Positions 11,461 to 24,047 of a DNA stretch of 64,000 bases are shown piece by piece. Each line of letters begins with the position of its first letter. The first letter of the stretch is position 1. The notes beneath the pieces are model-generated. The model had not been told where the DNA came from. It saw only the letters and a list, made by a program, of their open reading frames with translations, and searched no databases. The position numbers and the translations under genes were made by a program. This stretch comes from Dipylidium caninum (taxonomy: Eukaryota; Platyhelminthes; Cestoda; Cyclophyllidea; Dipylidiidae): NCBI GenBank assembly GCA_017562135.1, contig QEYB01001162.1, positions 310,001 through 374,000 of the forward strand. Reading direction: 5' to 3'.

Positions 11461-14400
11461 TCACTGCCGCTGCAACCGCCAGCGACGATTGCGCTTAATG
11501 CTCGCCCCTGTCGTGGGACGGTAGGGGACGGTGATGACTGCGGCGGCGGCAGCAGCGGCCTTGGCGGAGGTATGGGCAGAGGAGGAGGAGGAGGAGGCGG
11601 ACGCGGCGTTGCGGCGAAACGCCCCGAGGCAGCGTCGGTGGGCACTGCGGAAGCGTCGGTTACTGGCAGTGACACGGAGCGCGCACCAGTGCAGACAACG
11701 GCCGAGCCGTGGCCACCGAGTCTGTCCCAGACGCGCCAATTCATGGATGAACTCGTCTATCAACAGAGCAACGGCTGCAATCATGAACAGCACGCCTCCG
11801 CCCCATCCGACGCAATCCGCGGCGCCATAGTAAAGGCTCCACTGCAAATGTGAAGCTGGAAGGGAACTAGGTGTGGTGGTCGTGGTGGAGGTGGAGGCGG
11901 CGGCGGCGGCGGCGGCAGAGGTTCTTTGGGGACCATGGGATTCCTGCACGGGAGGAGGTTGTGAGGGCGTCTGGCGCGGATTGAGGAGGTTGAGGTTGGC
12001 ATAGCTTCGGTAAATACCGAAGGTGAGAAATGTAGTAAAACCTAGGAATAGACATACACGTAACGAATTCCACCACCTCCTATTTTTTGCGGGCCCCATT
12101 TGAATGCCTTACGATTCAACCGAGGGAATGAGAATGTTGCTATCAGTGATTCGTCAATTCATTTTGTGAGTGGAGCTGATTGCATCAAAAAGTCAAATGT
12201 TCCTTAATAATTGTCTGTGTTTAAGCCAAGTGATAAAAGCTTGATTCGAATTGCCTACCCTCTCGGTCAAAAGTATTTTGGGAATTAGGTAAATACCTGC
12301 TAGAAAAAGTATTTCGCCACTAGAATGGAAGTAATAGAGGCGTTTCACTAGGTCTGAGCCGGAATATCCGAAAACTGCCAATCCGATGCCTAGCAGACCG
12401 ATGAGAATTGCAACCGTGAGGATACAAGTTGCGCCCCCCTGCCAACCTGCGGAAGAGAGAACATATAAGTGCTACTTAAATGAAATCAGTAGCGATCATT
12501 ACAAATCCCAGTACACCAAAGAATCATACCATCGGTCTCCGATATAAAGGGTATGGTAAAGACACAGATCTCTTTTTCGACGCTACATTTTCGCCACAGT
12601 CCGCGACGCGTCACGTTTCCAGCTGAAAAAAGTGGATGAGAAATTTACCAGCGTTGTGAAAAGTCGCTTAATGGCCACCTCCCCCCTTCTACCCATTAGT
12701 AACATCAGTAAAGTGGGGAGCAGAATCCCGAAAAGGCACTAATGACAAACGAACTATGTTGTTCCACTCAATACGCCGCAATTTCAACAATGTAACTTCT
12801 GCATGAGAGAGCAAGGCCTATTGCATACTATAGGAGGGCGCTAAGCCTAAGAAATTATCAAACATACGTAAAAAAGGAGATTGAGACGAGGTGCTAAGGC
12901 CGGTCTGAATGCCGGCTACTATTTATTATTTTACCCGCTGTAGTTTCTAGTGGTTATTCAATACCCAAGGCAGACGTCGAGTGAATACTTAGCACGAAAT
13001 GATCAACAGAGAAAAACAGGCTCAACCGCCTGGATGACCACCTGATGTGGAAGTTTTAGAAGATGAAGACAGGCGTCAAGGATTTAATGAATGTGAATGA
13101 ACAGACCATTTGGGCCTCCGTAGAGGCTACGGATGGGTAATGCTTAAAGGTGTAGGGGTTTTCTTGTGAAGAGCAGCGTTGTGCATCCCCTTTGACGATG
13201 CTTTGTACAAGCCTCGCTAGGGCAGAAAGTGGGGTCCTCATATCCCATTCATTACGGGAATTGGCGAGGGTTGATAAGAGATAATTATTATTATGTTCAG
13301 AGCACGAGTATTTCCTCGAACGACAATGTCACGGCTTATCGGCTCGTACGTCAGCGCAAAAGTCAGCAACTTGGCTCTCCTCCTTCTCCTCCCACCCTTA
13401 TCCGTTCCAAAATGTCAAGTTAAGTAGGAGGAGAAGGATCAGGAGGACGAGGTGGATGGGGAGGAGGAGAACACAAGCGCCTTGGCTACATCCCCATCTC
13501 TTTCCTCGGCCAATCAGAACGCTCCCTCCCCAAGGTCACCTCGTGCTGCTTGCGTCCACAGTCAATGTTTAGACGCTAGCGCCGTGAGCCCATTGGCTGA
13601 CGGCCGAGGCGGAGCCGGCACCTGATTGGTCAGTCCGGTGCTGCCCTAATCTACGGCCTCCTTTTCCGCCTCTCAGTACAACGAGGAGGTGGAGGATGAC
13701 ATGGGGAGCTATTTTAAGTGAGAGCTAAATTTAACATGATTTTCATTTATGTGTATGAAACAGTAACAATAAGCTTATAAGCAGTAGTTCTGAATACTGC
13801 TTTATGGGCTGAGGCGTTGGTAAAGGTACAAATGGATGAAATAATGGGCTACGATAACCACGCTGAAGTAAGATAGTTGAGAACAAGATTACTACCTAAA
13901 TATGCGCTAAAATACACAAACACTAGGTAGTTTTAAGGCAAAAAATCCATAAGCCAGCATGGTCTCATTGTGAGGAAATTCATGGTGACTATGATGATGA
14001 TGAGAACGTGTGATTACTCTGTCTAAAAAAACACTAAACAGGAACATATTTTGTCGTGGGTTGACAATCAAATGGAGGTTGATGCCACTCTTTCATGTCC
14101 TTCGCTCAGCATTTATGTCTCGCAAATAATTAGCGCCAGAGGTTGTTTAGGATGCGGAGTAGGAGAAGAAGCCTTGATGGAAAAGGGACGCAACATATAG
14201 ATTACTCTTCAGCCTTTTCACCGCATCCCTGCGCTGCCATTGATAACCTACTGGCGCAGAGAGGCCTCCTTTCCTCGGGAAGAGGGCACTGCGAACGCTT
14301 TCCTGCATTTCCTGCGTTAGAAGCCCAAGTAAAATGTGATCTCGTGAGGGGGAAAGACTCCCCGTCACTGGCCGCCTTCTCCTCCAATCTCCCAAAGCAT

Positions 14401-16187
14401 TTGGACATAGTGAAACCTCCTTGGCGCCTTCTTAAGACTGAGGGAAAACGGTGGATTTCGAGTAAATTTCATTGCCTCACTTGACACGATTTGATCAACG
14501 TTAATGCAATTTACTGATAAATAAAATCATTTTAAGACTTTTTGTTGGATTGCCAGAATCTCGCGTTGGTGTATTGCCATTTTTTCTCTCTCTCCATCCC
14601 CATTACTTATTAATTTCAAGCAAATAAGCCACAGAGAGAGGAATAATTCTTAGGGGAGTTTACAGCTCTCCTTTCCACCAAATTAAAGGGGAGGTCGAAA
14701 ATACTTCCCTACTTAATCGTCCCCGTTCGGGCTGAGGAGAAACTCCACGAAGAAATTGCCACAAATTGCATTTCCACCAAATTCTGCCTTGCAATGAAAC
14801 CTTCAAGTTGAACAACCGAGTTACGAATGCGCTTGGGAAACGTGTTTCTGTTTACCTCACCACTTTTCGTCTAGACGTTTCCTCCCTCTTGTTTTCCTCT
14901 CCCTCGAAAAGGCCGATGAAAACGAGTCGGAACGGGGCCCCGAAAAGTTGTATCCGCACTTCAGCAGCCACGTCCTCTTCGGCGCCGTGTATGCGACGTG
15001 TTTTTGTAGTTGTTGATGGTGTTTTGCATGTCATTTTATGAGGATGCGACAAGTTAAACGGAACTAAAGGCAGAAGAATGTTTCTGCTGAGAGAACTCAT
15101 GCTCGCCCAGACTACGATCCACCTCTCGAAAGGGGAGAAGTGGTAAACGCGTTTCGAAGAATGGTTTGATCGGAGGGAAGCGGAGCCCGAGTTCTTCTGC
15201 TGACGAGCTCTTCCATGTTGTGGCTGTCTTTACCGGCTATTCGCTCGTTGGGAGCGAGGAGAAAGACGCTTTACCAGGCTACACGGTAACCGAGGGAGTT
15301 TCTCCCTCCCTCCACGGTCGCCTTGGAGCTTGTCGCCCCACTTTCTCACATTCGTGGCCAATTTGCGGTCAAAACGTCACTTCACCGTTCTACGAAGTCA
15401 ATTTGGAAGGAGGAGACTCTGTCACCCACTCACCTCGGAATGTTGCTTTGCTTTAACCAACACGTCGCGTTGACTTTTAATAAGAGCGTAAAAGGGGATC
15501 GAGGCAGAGGGTGCGGAGGCGGCTAACAAACTCACGTAGTCCAGTGTAAACCCAAGTAGTGGCCACGAGGCAGTAGAGGAGGCAGCATATGGCCACGAGG
15601 GCAATGACAATCGCCGTAACCCTCGACCTGCCAAACGCCGGATGTTCCCAGTAGTCATTGCGGTTAGCGAAGCCCAAAGTGGCCAGTTCCCCGCCCACTG
15701 TCGGCTGTTTTTGGACACGGGAAACACTCTCTCCGCTGAGGACGCTTCGAGGACGCCCGGCCGCGGCAACCAGCTTGTCGATGTCCTCCTCCTCCTCCTC
15801 TGCCTCCTCGGCCTCCTTTTGCGCTTCCACCACTTCCGCTTCATCCTTATCCTTGAGCGGAGTGCGTGTGCTGGACTCAGGAGTGCAACCTTCCAGGCGT
15901 CGTGTGTCCCTGGCAGTGGCGGTTGCGATGGGTGGCGGCGTTGTCGCGTCGTTAGACACATCCTCCACCTCGTCCTCGTGGGACTCGTGAATGGTGTTGG
16001 TGGTCGTCGTTGTGGTCGTGGTGTTCGGAGGGAGAAGGAGTGGCTCCTGACGCAGGGGTAGCAGTTCGGTGTGTTCCAAGCACGTGGAGGGTGTGCGCTC
16101 CACCAAATCGGCCGCATCATAACCGTTTGAGCGTTTGAAACTTTTACGTTTCCACTGGAAGGCAGGAAAAACCAAGGGGATGTGCAT
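11461..16187 (-). CDS. PMP22/claudin/calcium-channel-gamma superfamily four-span membrane protein
   Basis: Exons on the minus strand: 16187-15536, 12622-12530, 12446-12297 and 12041-11461, giving 491 residues with matching phases. Four membrane spans lie near residues 190-211, 256-277, 290-311 and 371-393. The first extracellular loop carries the family signature GLWRKC (225-230) with a second cysteine at 237, and a possible N-glycosylation site NVT at 220. The family includes claudins (paracellular barriers), PMP22/EMP proteins and gamma subunits/TARPs that modulate calcium channels and glutamate receptors. The layout around helices 3 and 4 (LFLAGF, then WSLYYGA) looks closest to gamma subunits, but I cannot fix the subfamily. 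Oddities are a 190-residue N-terminal extension with a threonine run and an acidic stretch, an alanine/threonine insertion (340-356) in the second loop, and a basic/serine-rich tail. The Met at 16187 is the only in-frame start in exon 1; an upstream exon is possible. Confidence 0.75.
12623..15535 (-). other. Large first intron of the claudin-like gene
   Basis: It is bounded by a strong donor (ctac|gtgagt, minus strand, at 15535) and a pyrimidine-rich acceptor (ttttttcag, ending 12623). Apart from the CCAAT cluster, no second gene is supported. Open frames at 14143-14484 and 14766-15041 have no recognisable domain. Confidence 0.7.
13505..13690. promoter_or_regulatory. CCAAT-box cluster, GC-rich promoter-like block
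   Basis: Three CCAAT/ATTGG pentamers with NF-Y-type flanks occur at 13510-13514 (GGCCAATCAG), 13592-13596 (CATTGGCTGA) and 13625-13629 (TGATTGGTCAG), in a local GC-rich island. The last two lie 33 bp apart, a spacing common in NF-Y promoters. The block sits in the 2.9 kb first intron of the claudin-like gene, so it could be an alternative promoter for its exons 2-4 or an enhancer. This is motif evidence only. Confidence 0.45.
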
Positions 16188-18299
16188 GAGACGAGGCTAC
16201 TTCCTGCGCCTTCCTCGCGTCCACTGAATCCGCATAAAAACGGAAAACTTTATGTGGTCAAATGTCAAAAGATGTTGACATTTGGAAGCGGCAGTAGATG
16301 ACAATCACGAAGAATGACATTGTGGCTCCCTCCGGACACAATAAACAGGCAAAAAGAGTCCGAAGTGGTAATGATATTTGTGGTTTATGAGCGTTCCGCT
16401 CAAAAGTCGGTGGAGCCGTCAACTCTCAGCTCTTCGATCACCAACCCGCCTTTCACAGTAGGTGTAAAGGGAAAAGTCCACCGCCCCGGGCCTCCAGGGG
16501 CTCAAATGATCCATAAAAGTGAGACAAACGTTGTCTGGGCTCTGCTCTCTCTGCCTCTCTCTGCCTCGGATTGCTCTTCCACTTCCTATCGAAGGAGCTC
16601 TTCCACCTCGCGGCTGGTCAGGAACGAAATCGGAGGACAAACGGACCGTTGAAACCACGACCTTGTTCCGACCTTTAACACATCCTTTCGGGGGGATTTT
16701 TGGCTCACACTAGCGGACCACGGATTGCCCAACTACCGCCTGAAAACGCTTCCAGTCAAAGCGTTGTTGAGGCCAGCTCCTACTTGCAGTCGACTACTTC
16801 CCTCAGACCGTTACAGAGAGACCAACATAACACCGAATTAATGGTCCAAACAGCATGTAGTTAAGGGGAAGGATGTCGCATCCCATCTAAGTAACTTCGT
16901 TAAACGAAAAGACGCGGATGAGTGTGGCCAGAAGTGTCTCTCTGTGCGAATTACTCGGTGGAAGGCTCCACTTTCGCCCGCCCCCAGTGACTTCGGCCAG
17001 TGAAGTCTCACGACAGGGACCGTCTGGACTCTGACAGTCTGTCGACTGAATGCGCTTGAGGGGGGAAAGTAATGTCTAACAGCGAAATTAGCCTTGCCGA
17101 AAACCGTGTGTTTACTCCTGCGTCTGAAAGCCAAAGTCCTACGAAGGCGGATGAGGAAATGTATACACAGTCGCCTTCCTCTGCCTGTTCGCTCTCGTCG
17201 AAGCGGACGTGGGGTGGTGGAGAATTGAGGGATAAACAAGAGGCCAGTTACGCGGTAACCCCAAGATCGGACTAGCAGATTCGCCGCCCTTTTACCGCCT
17301 GGACGAGGCACCAGTCCGCTCTGTCCGTGGCCTGCGACGAGGCAAGAATTTGCCCCACTTGGAAATGGGGAGGGGCAGGGCAAGGCGATGAGCTTATGCC
17401 CGTCCCGCTAAACCGCTTCTCACAAATAACCACTTTTCCCATTCTTCTTCCTCCTTCGCATCAGATGAAAAAGTGACGATATTTTGGCCATTTATGATGT
17501 GAACATACGAGTCGTTGGTGGATGACTGCGCGACTCTTCAGCTTGGTGAAATAAGCGCACGTCATGCGGAATGGAGTCGGCGGCGACGGAAGCGGCGGAG
17601 GCGGGGTCGGAGGGGGCCTTAAGCTCTAATTACACCCGCATAATTTATGACACGACATTATCAGTGAATCTGAATGGACTTCTAACAATGTACTTCGGGG
17701 GAGGCTAATAAAAGCAAGGAAGTCCCTCTCCTCGTGATGTGTCCTCCCAATTTTGAAAAAGTTACTCTTTCCCCGGCCTGATACTTTTAATGTAGCCGAA
17801 TGCACCCTCAACGCGGCGGCTGTGACAAGTTCTTCCGCTGTACTTTAATTCAACTTGTTCGGGCGACCCGGCGTTGTACTCAACCTATCCGCCGTCTGTC
17901 ATCCACTTCTCCGCGCAATGACGTTCTGACACATGTCAAACGAGTGTGCTACTCCATGGTGTCTCTAATTTAACTTTTGCCTATACAAGGCTGGGTATTC
18001 TGATTTATGAATCTGAATGACCCGGTCAAATTTTGTTGAATGATTCTATCGAATAGGCGAAAATGTTAATTTTCGTTGCCAAACTGGCAAATCGGCGACT
18101 AGTCGCCGTTCTTAAATGGCGTCTTTCGACTTTTTGGACCGATAGAGTCGGCAGTGGTGGTCGACAGAGCCACAGGTGGAATAAAAAGAGCACTATGAAG
18201 ACATTAAAAGAAATTCAGGTTCAAACCTTCACGTCCAAGTCTCGGTGACCTCCGCCACTCTCCGAGTTCATATCTTTCCGTAGCAGAGTGGATTGACGT

Positions 18300-18720
18300 T
18301 GTTTGTTTCTCGTAAGGCCGGTGGAGTCGTTGCTGCCTGCCCCGCTGCTTCTTCCGAGTCCTCCGCCACCGAGGCCTCGGACGCGGTTAGTTTTGCGACC
18401 CCACGCCGCCTGGCCGGGCGTCGGTACAGGCGCCCCGTGGTGCCGCGGAGCCGAGAGAGGAGAGGTGAGCTGCCATGGCGGAGCTGAGGCCGTGGCAGCG
18501 CTCGACTTTGTCGTCGCGGTGGCGGCGGTCGCGTCGGAGCTCTCGATGGAGGAGGTGGCGGACGACCGAGCCGTGGGCCGAATGCGTCGACCACGAGGAC
18601 GCAGAACACAGGCGTGGGGCGGCAGCGGTCGCAGACCGCTCTCCGAACGGGGACGAAGGATTGGGGCGCCGTGCGGTGAGGTGGAATACCATGTCCCAGG
18701 GGTTCGCGTTGTCCTACAGG
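18300..18720. other. GC-rich block, open in frames of both strands
   Basis: The stretch is dense in CpG and CCG/GGA triplets. Frames on both strands remain open for 100-230 codons with Pro/Arg/Ala-rich translations. On the minus strand an acceptor-like tract (gttcctgtag, ending about 18713) precedes an open frame in the phase needed to follow the 24048 donor, so it could be a downstream exon of that gene. It could equally be a CpG-island-like region. Confidence 0.2.
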
Positions 18721-19899
18721 AACCGGGACCTACACCCAGTAAAACAGCCCCCTTTAACGCTTATTCCCCTCGTATAGGACGAGAATTTTCCACGAGAAAT
18801 TCACTTTATCCCAGCGCAAAAGATGATGACCATTCCGCGACTAGTAATCACTGCAACCCGAACCAACTAATCCCGCGGATACACGAATATTCGTCCCCAC
18901 TGATTTCCCATTCGGAGGCCAGGCGATTTTCTTGTGGGCGTGCAAGTACATGGGTGAGGGAGGATTTACGCGGTAGTTTTATGCCACGGGGTTGGAACAA
19001 TTGGCGACTGTGAATTTATCCTGTGTAAAATTACTTTGAGGGTTGACGCCGGCTGAGAATTTGTGCGAATCTCCTCGGGAATTGAGTAAAGTCTTCAGGG
19101 CAAAGAGTGAACAACGGCCGAGAGTTCAATTTTTCCACAAAGGAGAGACAATGCACGAATAGTTTGTCGTACACTAATTTCCTCTCCGAGGATGCCTTAA
19201 CCTGGGAAAACTGGGAACGCGTAAATAAGACAAGAGCGATTGTAGACGGGCGCTCGAGACCCAAGATAAGTGGCAAGGACGGCGTGTCGGTGGAGACATT
19301 TCCCTGTCACTAGTCACCCCTCCAAAGGGAGCCGTTAAACCCGCCTTGGGAGCGTTTGTCGTCATGAGGTCTGCCGATCGGAGAAGTTCACCACTCTCCT
19401 CCGGAAGTACAGAAGACTTGAAAATTAAAAATACCACTGAGGTGAAAAGTTTCAGTTCACTCTAGAGGAATTGAGGCGGAACTGGAGAGAATCTTGTCGA
19501 AGAATTAAAGGACTCAGCTCCACTTGCAAGAACCACAAGCCGCTTCAGTTTCGGCTCAGGCAATGGAAAGGAGCACAGACAGGTATATTTTGGTGAATTT
19601 TCTAGTCGGCTTGCATTTGGGTACGTGAATAACAAGAAAAATTTTGCAATTCACCTGTCAGGGGAGGAGAATGAATTGTTTATACTCATGCTGTCTTGCT
19701 GGTCGAGACGACAAAGGTTAACTGAAGCTGCTGCCACCTCCACCACAAAACCTCCCAGATCTGGAAGGAGATGCAGCCTTTGCAGACGCGATCAAACTCG
19801 GTTGAAGTGTTCAGCGTTTTCGTATGACTTTTAATTAAACAGAATCGTGCTTCCTCCCACCCCTCATCGCCCCACAACCTGACATTGCTTCATCTCGCC

Positions 19900-20090
19900 T
19901 TCCTCCACGCCTCTTCTTCTCTCCCAGTTGTCCGGACCGTTCGAGAGCCATTTTGGCCATTGGATGGTCGGAAGCACCGCCCGCCGGACGCCGCCACGGG
20001 CGTGGGGCTTCGGGAGGTCGGTGGAACAGGAGGGCAGTCAATCGCTGGCGCTTTATTGCGCGGCGGTTAGTTGTTCCCCTCCGCGCGTAT
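19900..20090. promoter_or_regulatory. CpG/GC-box/CCAAT-like block
   Basis: It contains GCCATTTTGGCCATTGG (a YY1-like GCCATTTT next to ATTGG), CCGCCC and GGGCGTGG within about 80 bp of GC-rich DNA. That is the composition of an animal housekeeping promoter, but no first exon could be assigned on either side. Confidence 0.25.
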
Positions 20091-23000
20091 TCGTTACTTG
20101 TGTACACAGGACTATTCAAGTAACGTTAAGGTGGGCAGTAATTCTGGTTGTTAAAAATACCGCGTAAATAGCAGCGGTTAAGGCGGGCGGATGACATGAA
20201 AAGACATTGACGGGCTCCCACTCGCCATGGTCGTTGCCTCTTCACTTGAAAGGTGTGGAGTACACGTTTTCTTTTTCACTTTCCAAGTCAAAGTCAGTCA
20301 GTCGGTCTCGTTAAATGAGTTAGGACTTCTGAGACCCCGTACGAATGCATGGCTTTCTTTGGGGAAAAAAAATGTCCGGGTGATTGTTTTCCCGCATCAC
20401 CAGCCTCTTATTCCACAGCCCTTTGAGAGTGTCAAAAATTAACACACATAACGAGAGCAATTTGTTTCCACCCACACGGGGTTGTATGCATAAGGGGATA
20501 AGGCGAAACACATGGCCCCTTAAAAAATCCACTTCTTACGAGAGGAAATGGAGGAGATTTTGTGCGAGTGAGGAGGAGGCTCTCCGTTCAGCAAAAAAAA
20601 TTACTCTCACCCAAACTGTGTCGCGGTGAGCGGAGCAAGCGATTCACAGGGGAATTCTGCTCTTGGGGTTGATCGTCTCCCCGCCGGTGCCCCAACAATC
20701 GCCCTCGCTGCTACACTCATCGACACTCCATGGAGTAAAATTAAAAGACTCACTCTCGCTCGAGGCATTTTAATTTCCAGTTGAGGGGTGTGTTTCCCCG
20801 CCTAACACGAGGTGGAGGGATTTTTGGCCTAAAACCCTTAAAAGGCCCATCAGCCTCACGGCAGTTTCTCCACCGTCCGATTGTGTAACAGCAAAGCCAC
20901 TGACTCCCCTCGAGGCTCCGCCATGTTCTGATGCTCCTCCTCTTCCTTCTTCTTCTTCTTCTTCTCCGCGTGGTCAGCGGAGAAAACACCTTGTTGGCCA
21001 ACGCGCTGGCATCTACTTCTGCGCGAATTTATTTTTTAGACTTAAAAATTTCACTATTTAACAAAAATGCCGATAATGTATGATAAAATAACGAATTTGG
21101 GGAGAATTTTTCCACAGAGAGGTCACACGATTCTGATTCTGCCATTCATGAGGTCCACTGGGCATAAAATCTGTACATCCACTTGTTGCCCACTCGGGCG
21201 GCATTTGAACGAGCCATCGTTGCGGAAATTTGAGTTCATTTGCCAATCCACGGAGGATATTTTGCGAGTAACTTCCGACATTTCATCAAGTGCAATTTTT
21301 TTTCGCTTAACATGATACAAAAACCCTGCGGTGCGGCCAAAGCCCGAGCCACAAACGCGGAATAGTGGCAGCTATGCAGGAGTAAAGCCGCTTCATTAGT
21401 GAACAGCCTAGGGTCTTTTTTGACCCCCAAACCAAGCCTTCTGGCGTCCTTAAGTGCGTATTCTGGCCCTCAAGAGGGGCCGAATCCCCTTTCTCCTGAG
21501 TTTCTTGCAAAAACAGTTAGCAAATCCTACTAATGCCACACATAAATCACTCAGAAGTAGCGGCGGTGAGGTCACCGAGCTGAATGCCCTCGACGAGTTG
21601 GTGGAAAGCGGAACACTACGGAACGAGGGCGGTCGACGACGGGTCCAACTTTCGCCCAAGCCAAGCCGTCGTGCTCTGCCCTGGTGGAACATTCTCCACG
21701 AAGTCGTTCGGAGGAGGCCACCAAAAGACCCGTTGACCGTGAACAAGTCACATTTGCTCAAACACAACTGGAAGACTTCTTTTTAACTCTTTGCTTGCCG
21801 CATCAACTCCTCACCCCGTGGCTCGAGATTTTAAGTAGTCCGCCTGCGGAAGAAAAAAATTGCCCGCTATTCTTTCCTCATTTCAGCTCGATGGGTCTTT
21901 GCGGTGATGGGAGGCAGTTGAAACCCGCGATGGACCGCACAGCCCCCTTTCCGCCCTCCTTCCCGAAGCATCGCCGGCTTTTCCTGATTGCACACGAGTT
22001 AAGCAAATGGAAATTGTAATAAATCGCCTCCGGAGGCGTTTGTAAACAGCGCTGCCTTAAATAGCCATCTGTCAAGCGCCCCTAAAGCCGACTTGATCGC
22101 CGCATTCTGGCACAAGTCAAACAAACATCCCCGTTGAGGCGATGGTCCTCGCGATAGCAGTCGACGTGGTGGAGAGTGCAGGAGTTTCTGACGATTTCGG
22201 TGAGAACTTGGCAAACTGTTAAGTGGGACGAGGCGGTCGGGTCCGTTTTATTCTCTCAGAGGCGGGACTTGAATTTACTCTTTAACCTCGAGTTTTCCTG
22301 CCCGGTAAATTAGCTCCAGGCATCCGGTTTATTTGGAGAAGTCCTCCAATCTCAATTTCCAACATGAGGAGGCCGAGGAGCAAAATTTACCAGGTGTTCC
22401 CAGTCATTAAATTTGCGTCGCGACGTTTCATTTGGGAATCTGAGCTTCTACAAGACACCACTCCACTTTCTGTCTCCAAATGCCCCTGAAGACTTTCCCC
22501 CCAGACAAGATAAATCTCTCGACTCTGTGGTATTTCAAGCGGCGCCGACCATAGATGGCGGCTAGTGAAAGTTCTACACTTCTTGCTACTTTTCATGGCA
22601 AAAAATCAACCCCAAAACTGGGCAAGTCGAGGCATCACCTCTGCTCGGCACTATTTTGTTCCCCCAAAGGTTATTTCCGGGCGAGTATATAGAAGGAGAG
22701 GTGGAAATCGACCCTCGGAAACTTGAATTCTTCATTAAACACAGTGAACAAACGCTGAGAAAGCGGGAAGAGGAGAAAGGAGGCCGTGAACCGACTCGTC
22801 TTACCATCATCTCGCCTGTTTAACTCGCCTCCCTCAAACAGTTTCACAAATTCCTCAATGCACTAAGTCAGCGAAGCCACCTTCCTGTCCACTCTCAACT
22901 GTTAAGGCAGGCACGTTGGAGTACAAAATTATGTTCAAACTTAAACAACTTAACTTTAAATCTCAGTAAGTGTTAACTTAAATGCTAAAACGCCAGTCTT

Positions 23001-24047
23001 CGCCTATTCACCGTCCTGAAAATCCAGTATTCCCACTTTCTGAAGGCGGATAAGCGATGATGGACAGCCTTCCCTCACTCACCCACCCACGGATATAGAG
23101 CAAGAGGCGGTTTCGCGGGGATTAATGAACTTAATGTTGACCTTACCGTCGGCCTCGGTCGGAGGGAGGAAGTTAATCCCAGCCGCGACGTGAGGAAAGA
23201 CGAAGAAACTTCTAAGCCACTCGCAGTGAAATAAAAACAACCGAGGCAAATTTTCCCTCTCCCCTTAAGAATGTCATCATTACAACTCTCCGCAGGTGAT
23301 CAGATCGGAAACATAGCGAGTCAAGGTGAAAGGCAAAGGTCAAAATACTCCCTCTTACTTCCTGACCTTCGTGACTTTTGAGTCAAAGAATGGAGCTGGC
23401 TGCCTAAACTCTGGGGGCTTAAAACCTATTTGACGGGGTTTTTTGCTAGTAGCTGGAGTGTGTCGCGGAAGAAGTCTTGAAGAGGCGATTAGTCCAAGTC
23501 CGAAGGGTCTCCAGAGAGGGAAAAGTCAGAGGCAACCAGATTTTCTTCTGCCTTATTCAGCACCAAATTAAAAAGTGGGGCAACCTACCGCGGCTGCGGA
23601 GGGATAAAACAGTAACGCAGTCTCTTCGTCGGTGAGAATTCGGAGTAATTCTGAGACCAGTGCACATAAAACTTTTATTTCCTTATTGAGAACTGCAAAG
23701 CGCTTAATGTAAGTTCCCTTTCACTTTTAGAAATTGAATAGAATGGCGAGGCGGAGCGGTTAAGGGTGACAAGACAGTGGAGGCTGTAAAATGTGATTTA
23801 GGGAGGTTTGAGAGAAGCAGACTCCGAGGTTGAAAACCTCGGGCCTTGGAGGCAAAGTGTCGTGGAGTGCCTGTTTTCACCTTAACTGTAACGAGTTACT
23901 TATAACTGTCTCTTAAAGCCCATGCGGTTGGCAAAGAGGTGTCTCGGATTGCGGTTGTGATGATCTCTAGAAAACAGTGGATTTTCCTTTCAAAGGGGAG
24001 GCCGAAGTTAATAGCAAAAAAAAAAAACAGAAAAAGACTGAACTTAC

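Larger units (their letters stand above)
16188..24047. other. Non-genic or unresolved 7.9 kb interval
   Basis: No gene could be established. It includes a GC-rich block (18300-18720) open on both strands, a GC-box/CCAAT-like block near 19950-20000, and an isolated plus-strand frame at 21454-21786. Downstream exons of the minus-strand gene at 24.0-25.8 kb should lie here (or further left), but I could not identify them. Confidence 0.4.

Noticed and set aside
14143..14484. 113-codon plus-strand frame in the claudin-like intron
   Set aside because: It overlaps open minus-strand frames, has no domain, and no paired splice sites or promoter were seen.
15422..16120. 232-codon minus-strand frame overlapping claudin-like exon 1
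   Set aside because: It is a +1 shadow of the exon that contains helix 1; its own translation is Arg/Ser/Pro-rich only.
16838..17383. 181-codon minus-strand frame
   Set aside because: Basic, featureless translation with no splice or family evidence.
18303..19013. 236-codon plus-strand frame
   Set aside because: The first half is GC-rich simple sequence open in several frames, the second half featureless.
21454..21786. 110-codon plus-strand frame with protein-like end (ALPWWNILHEVVRRRPPK)
   Set aside because: Attractive composition, but the opposite strand is open for almost as long and there is no domain or neighbouring exon; chance cannot be excluded.
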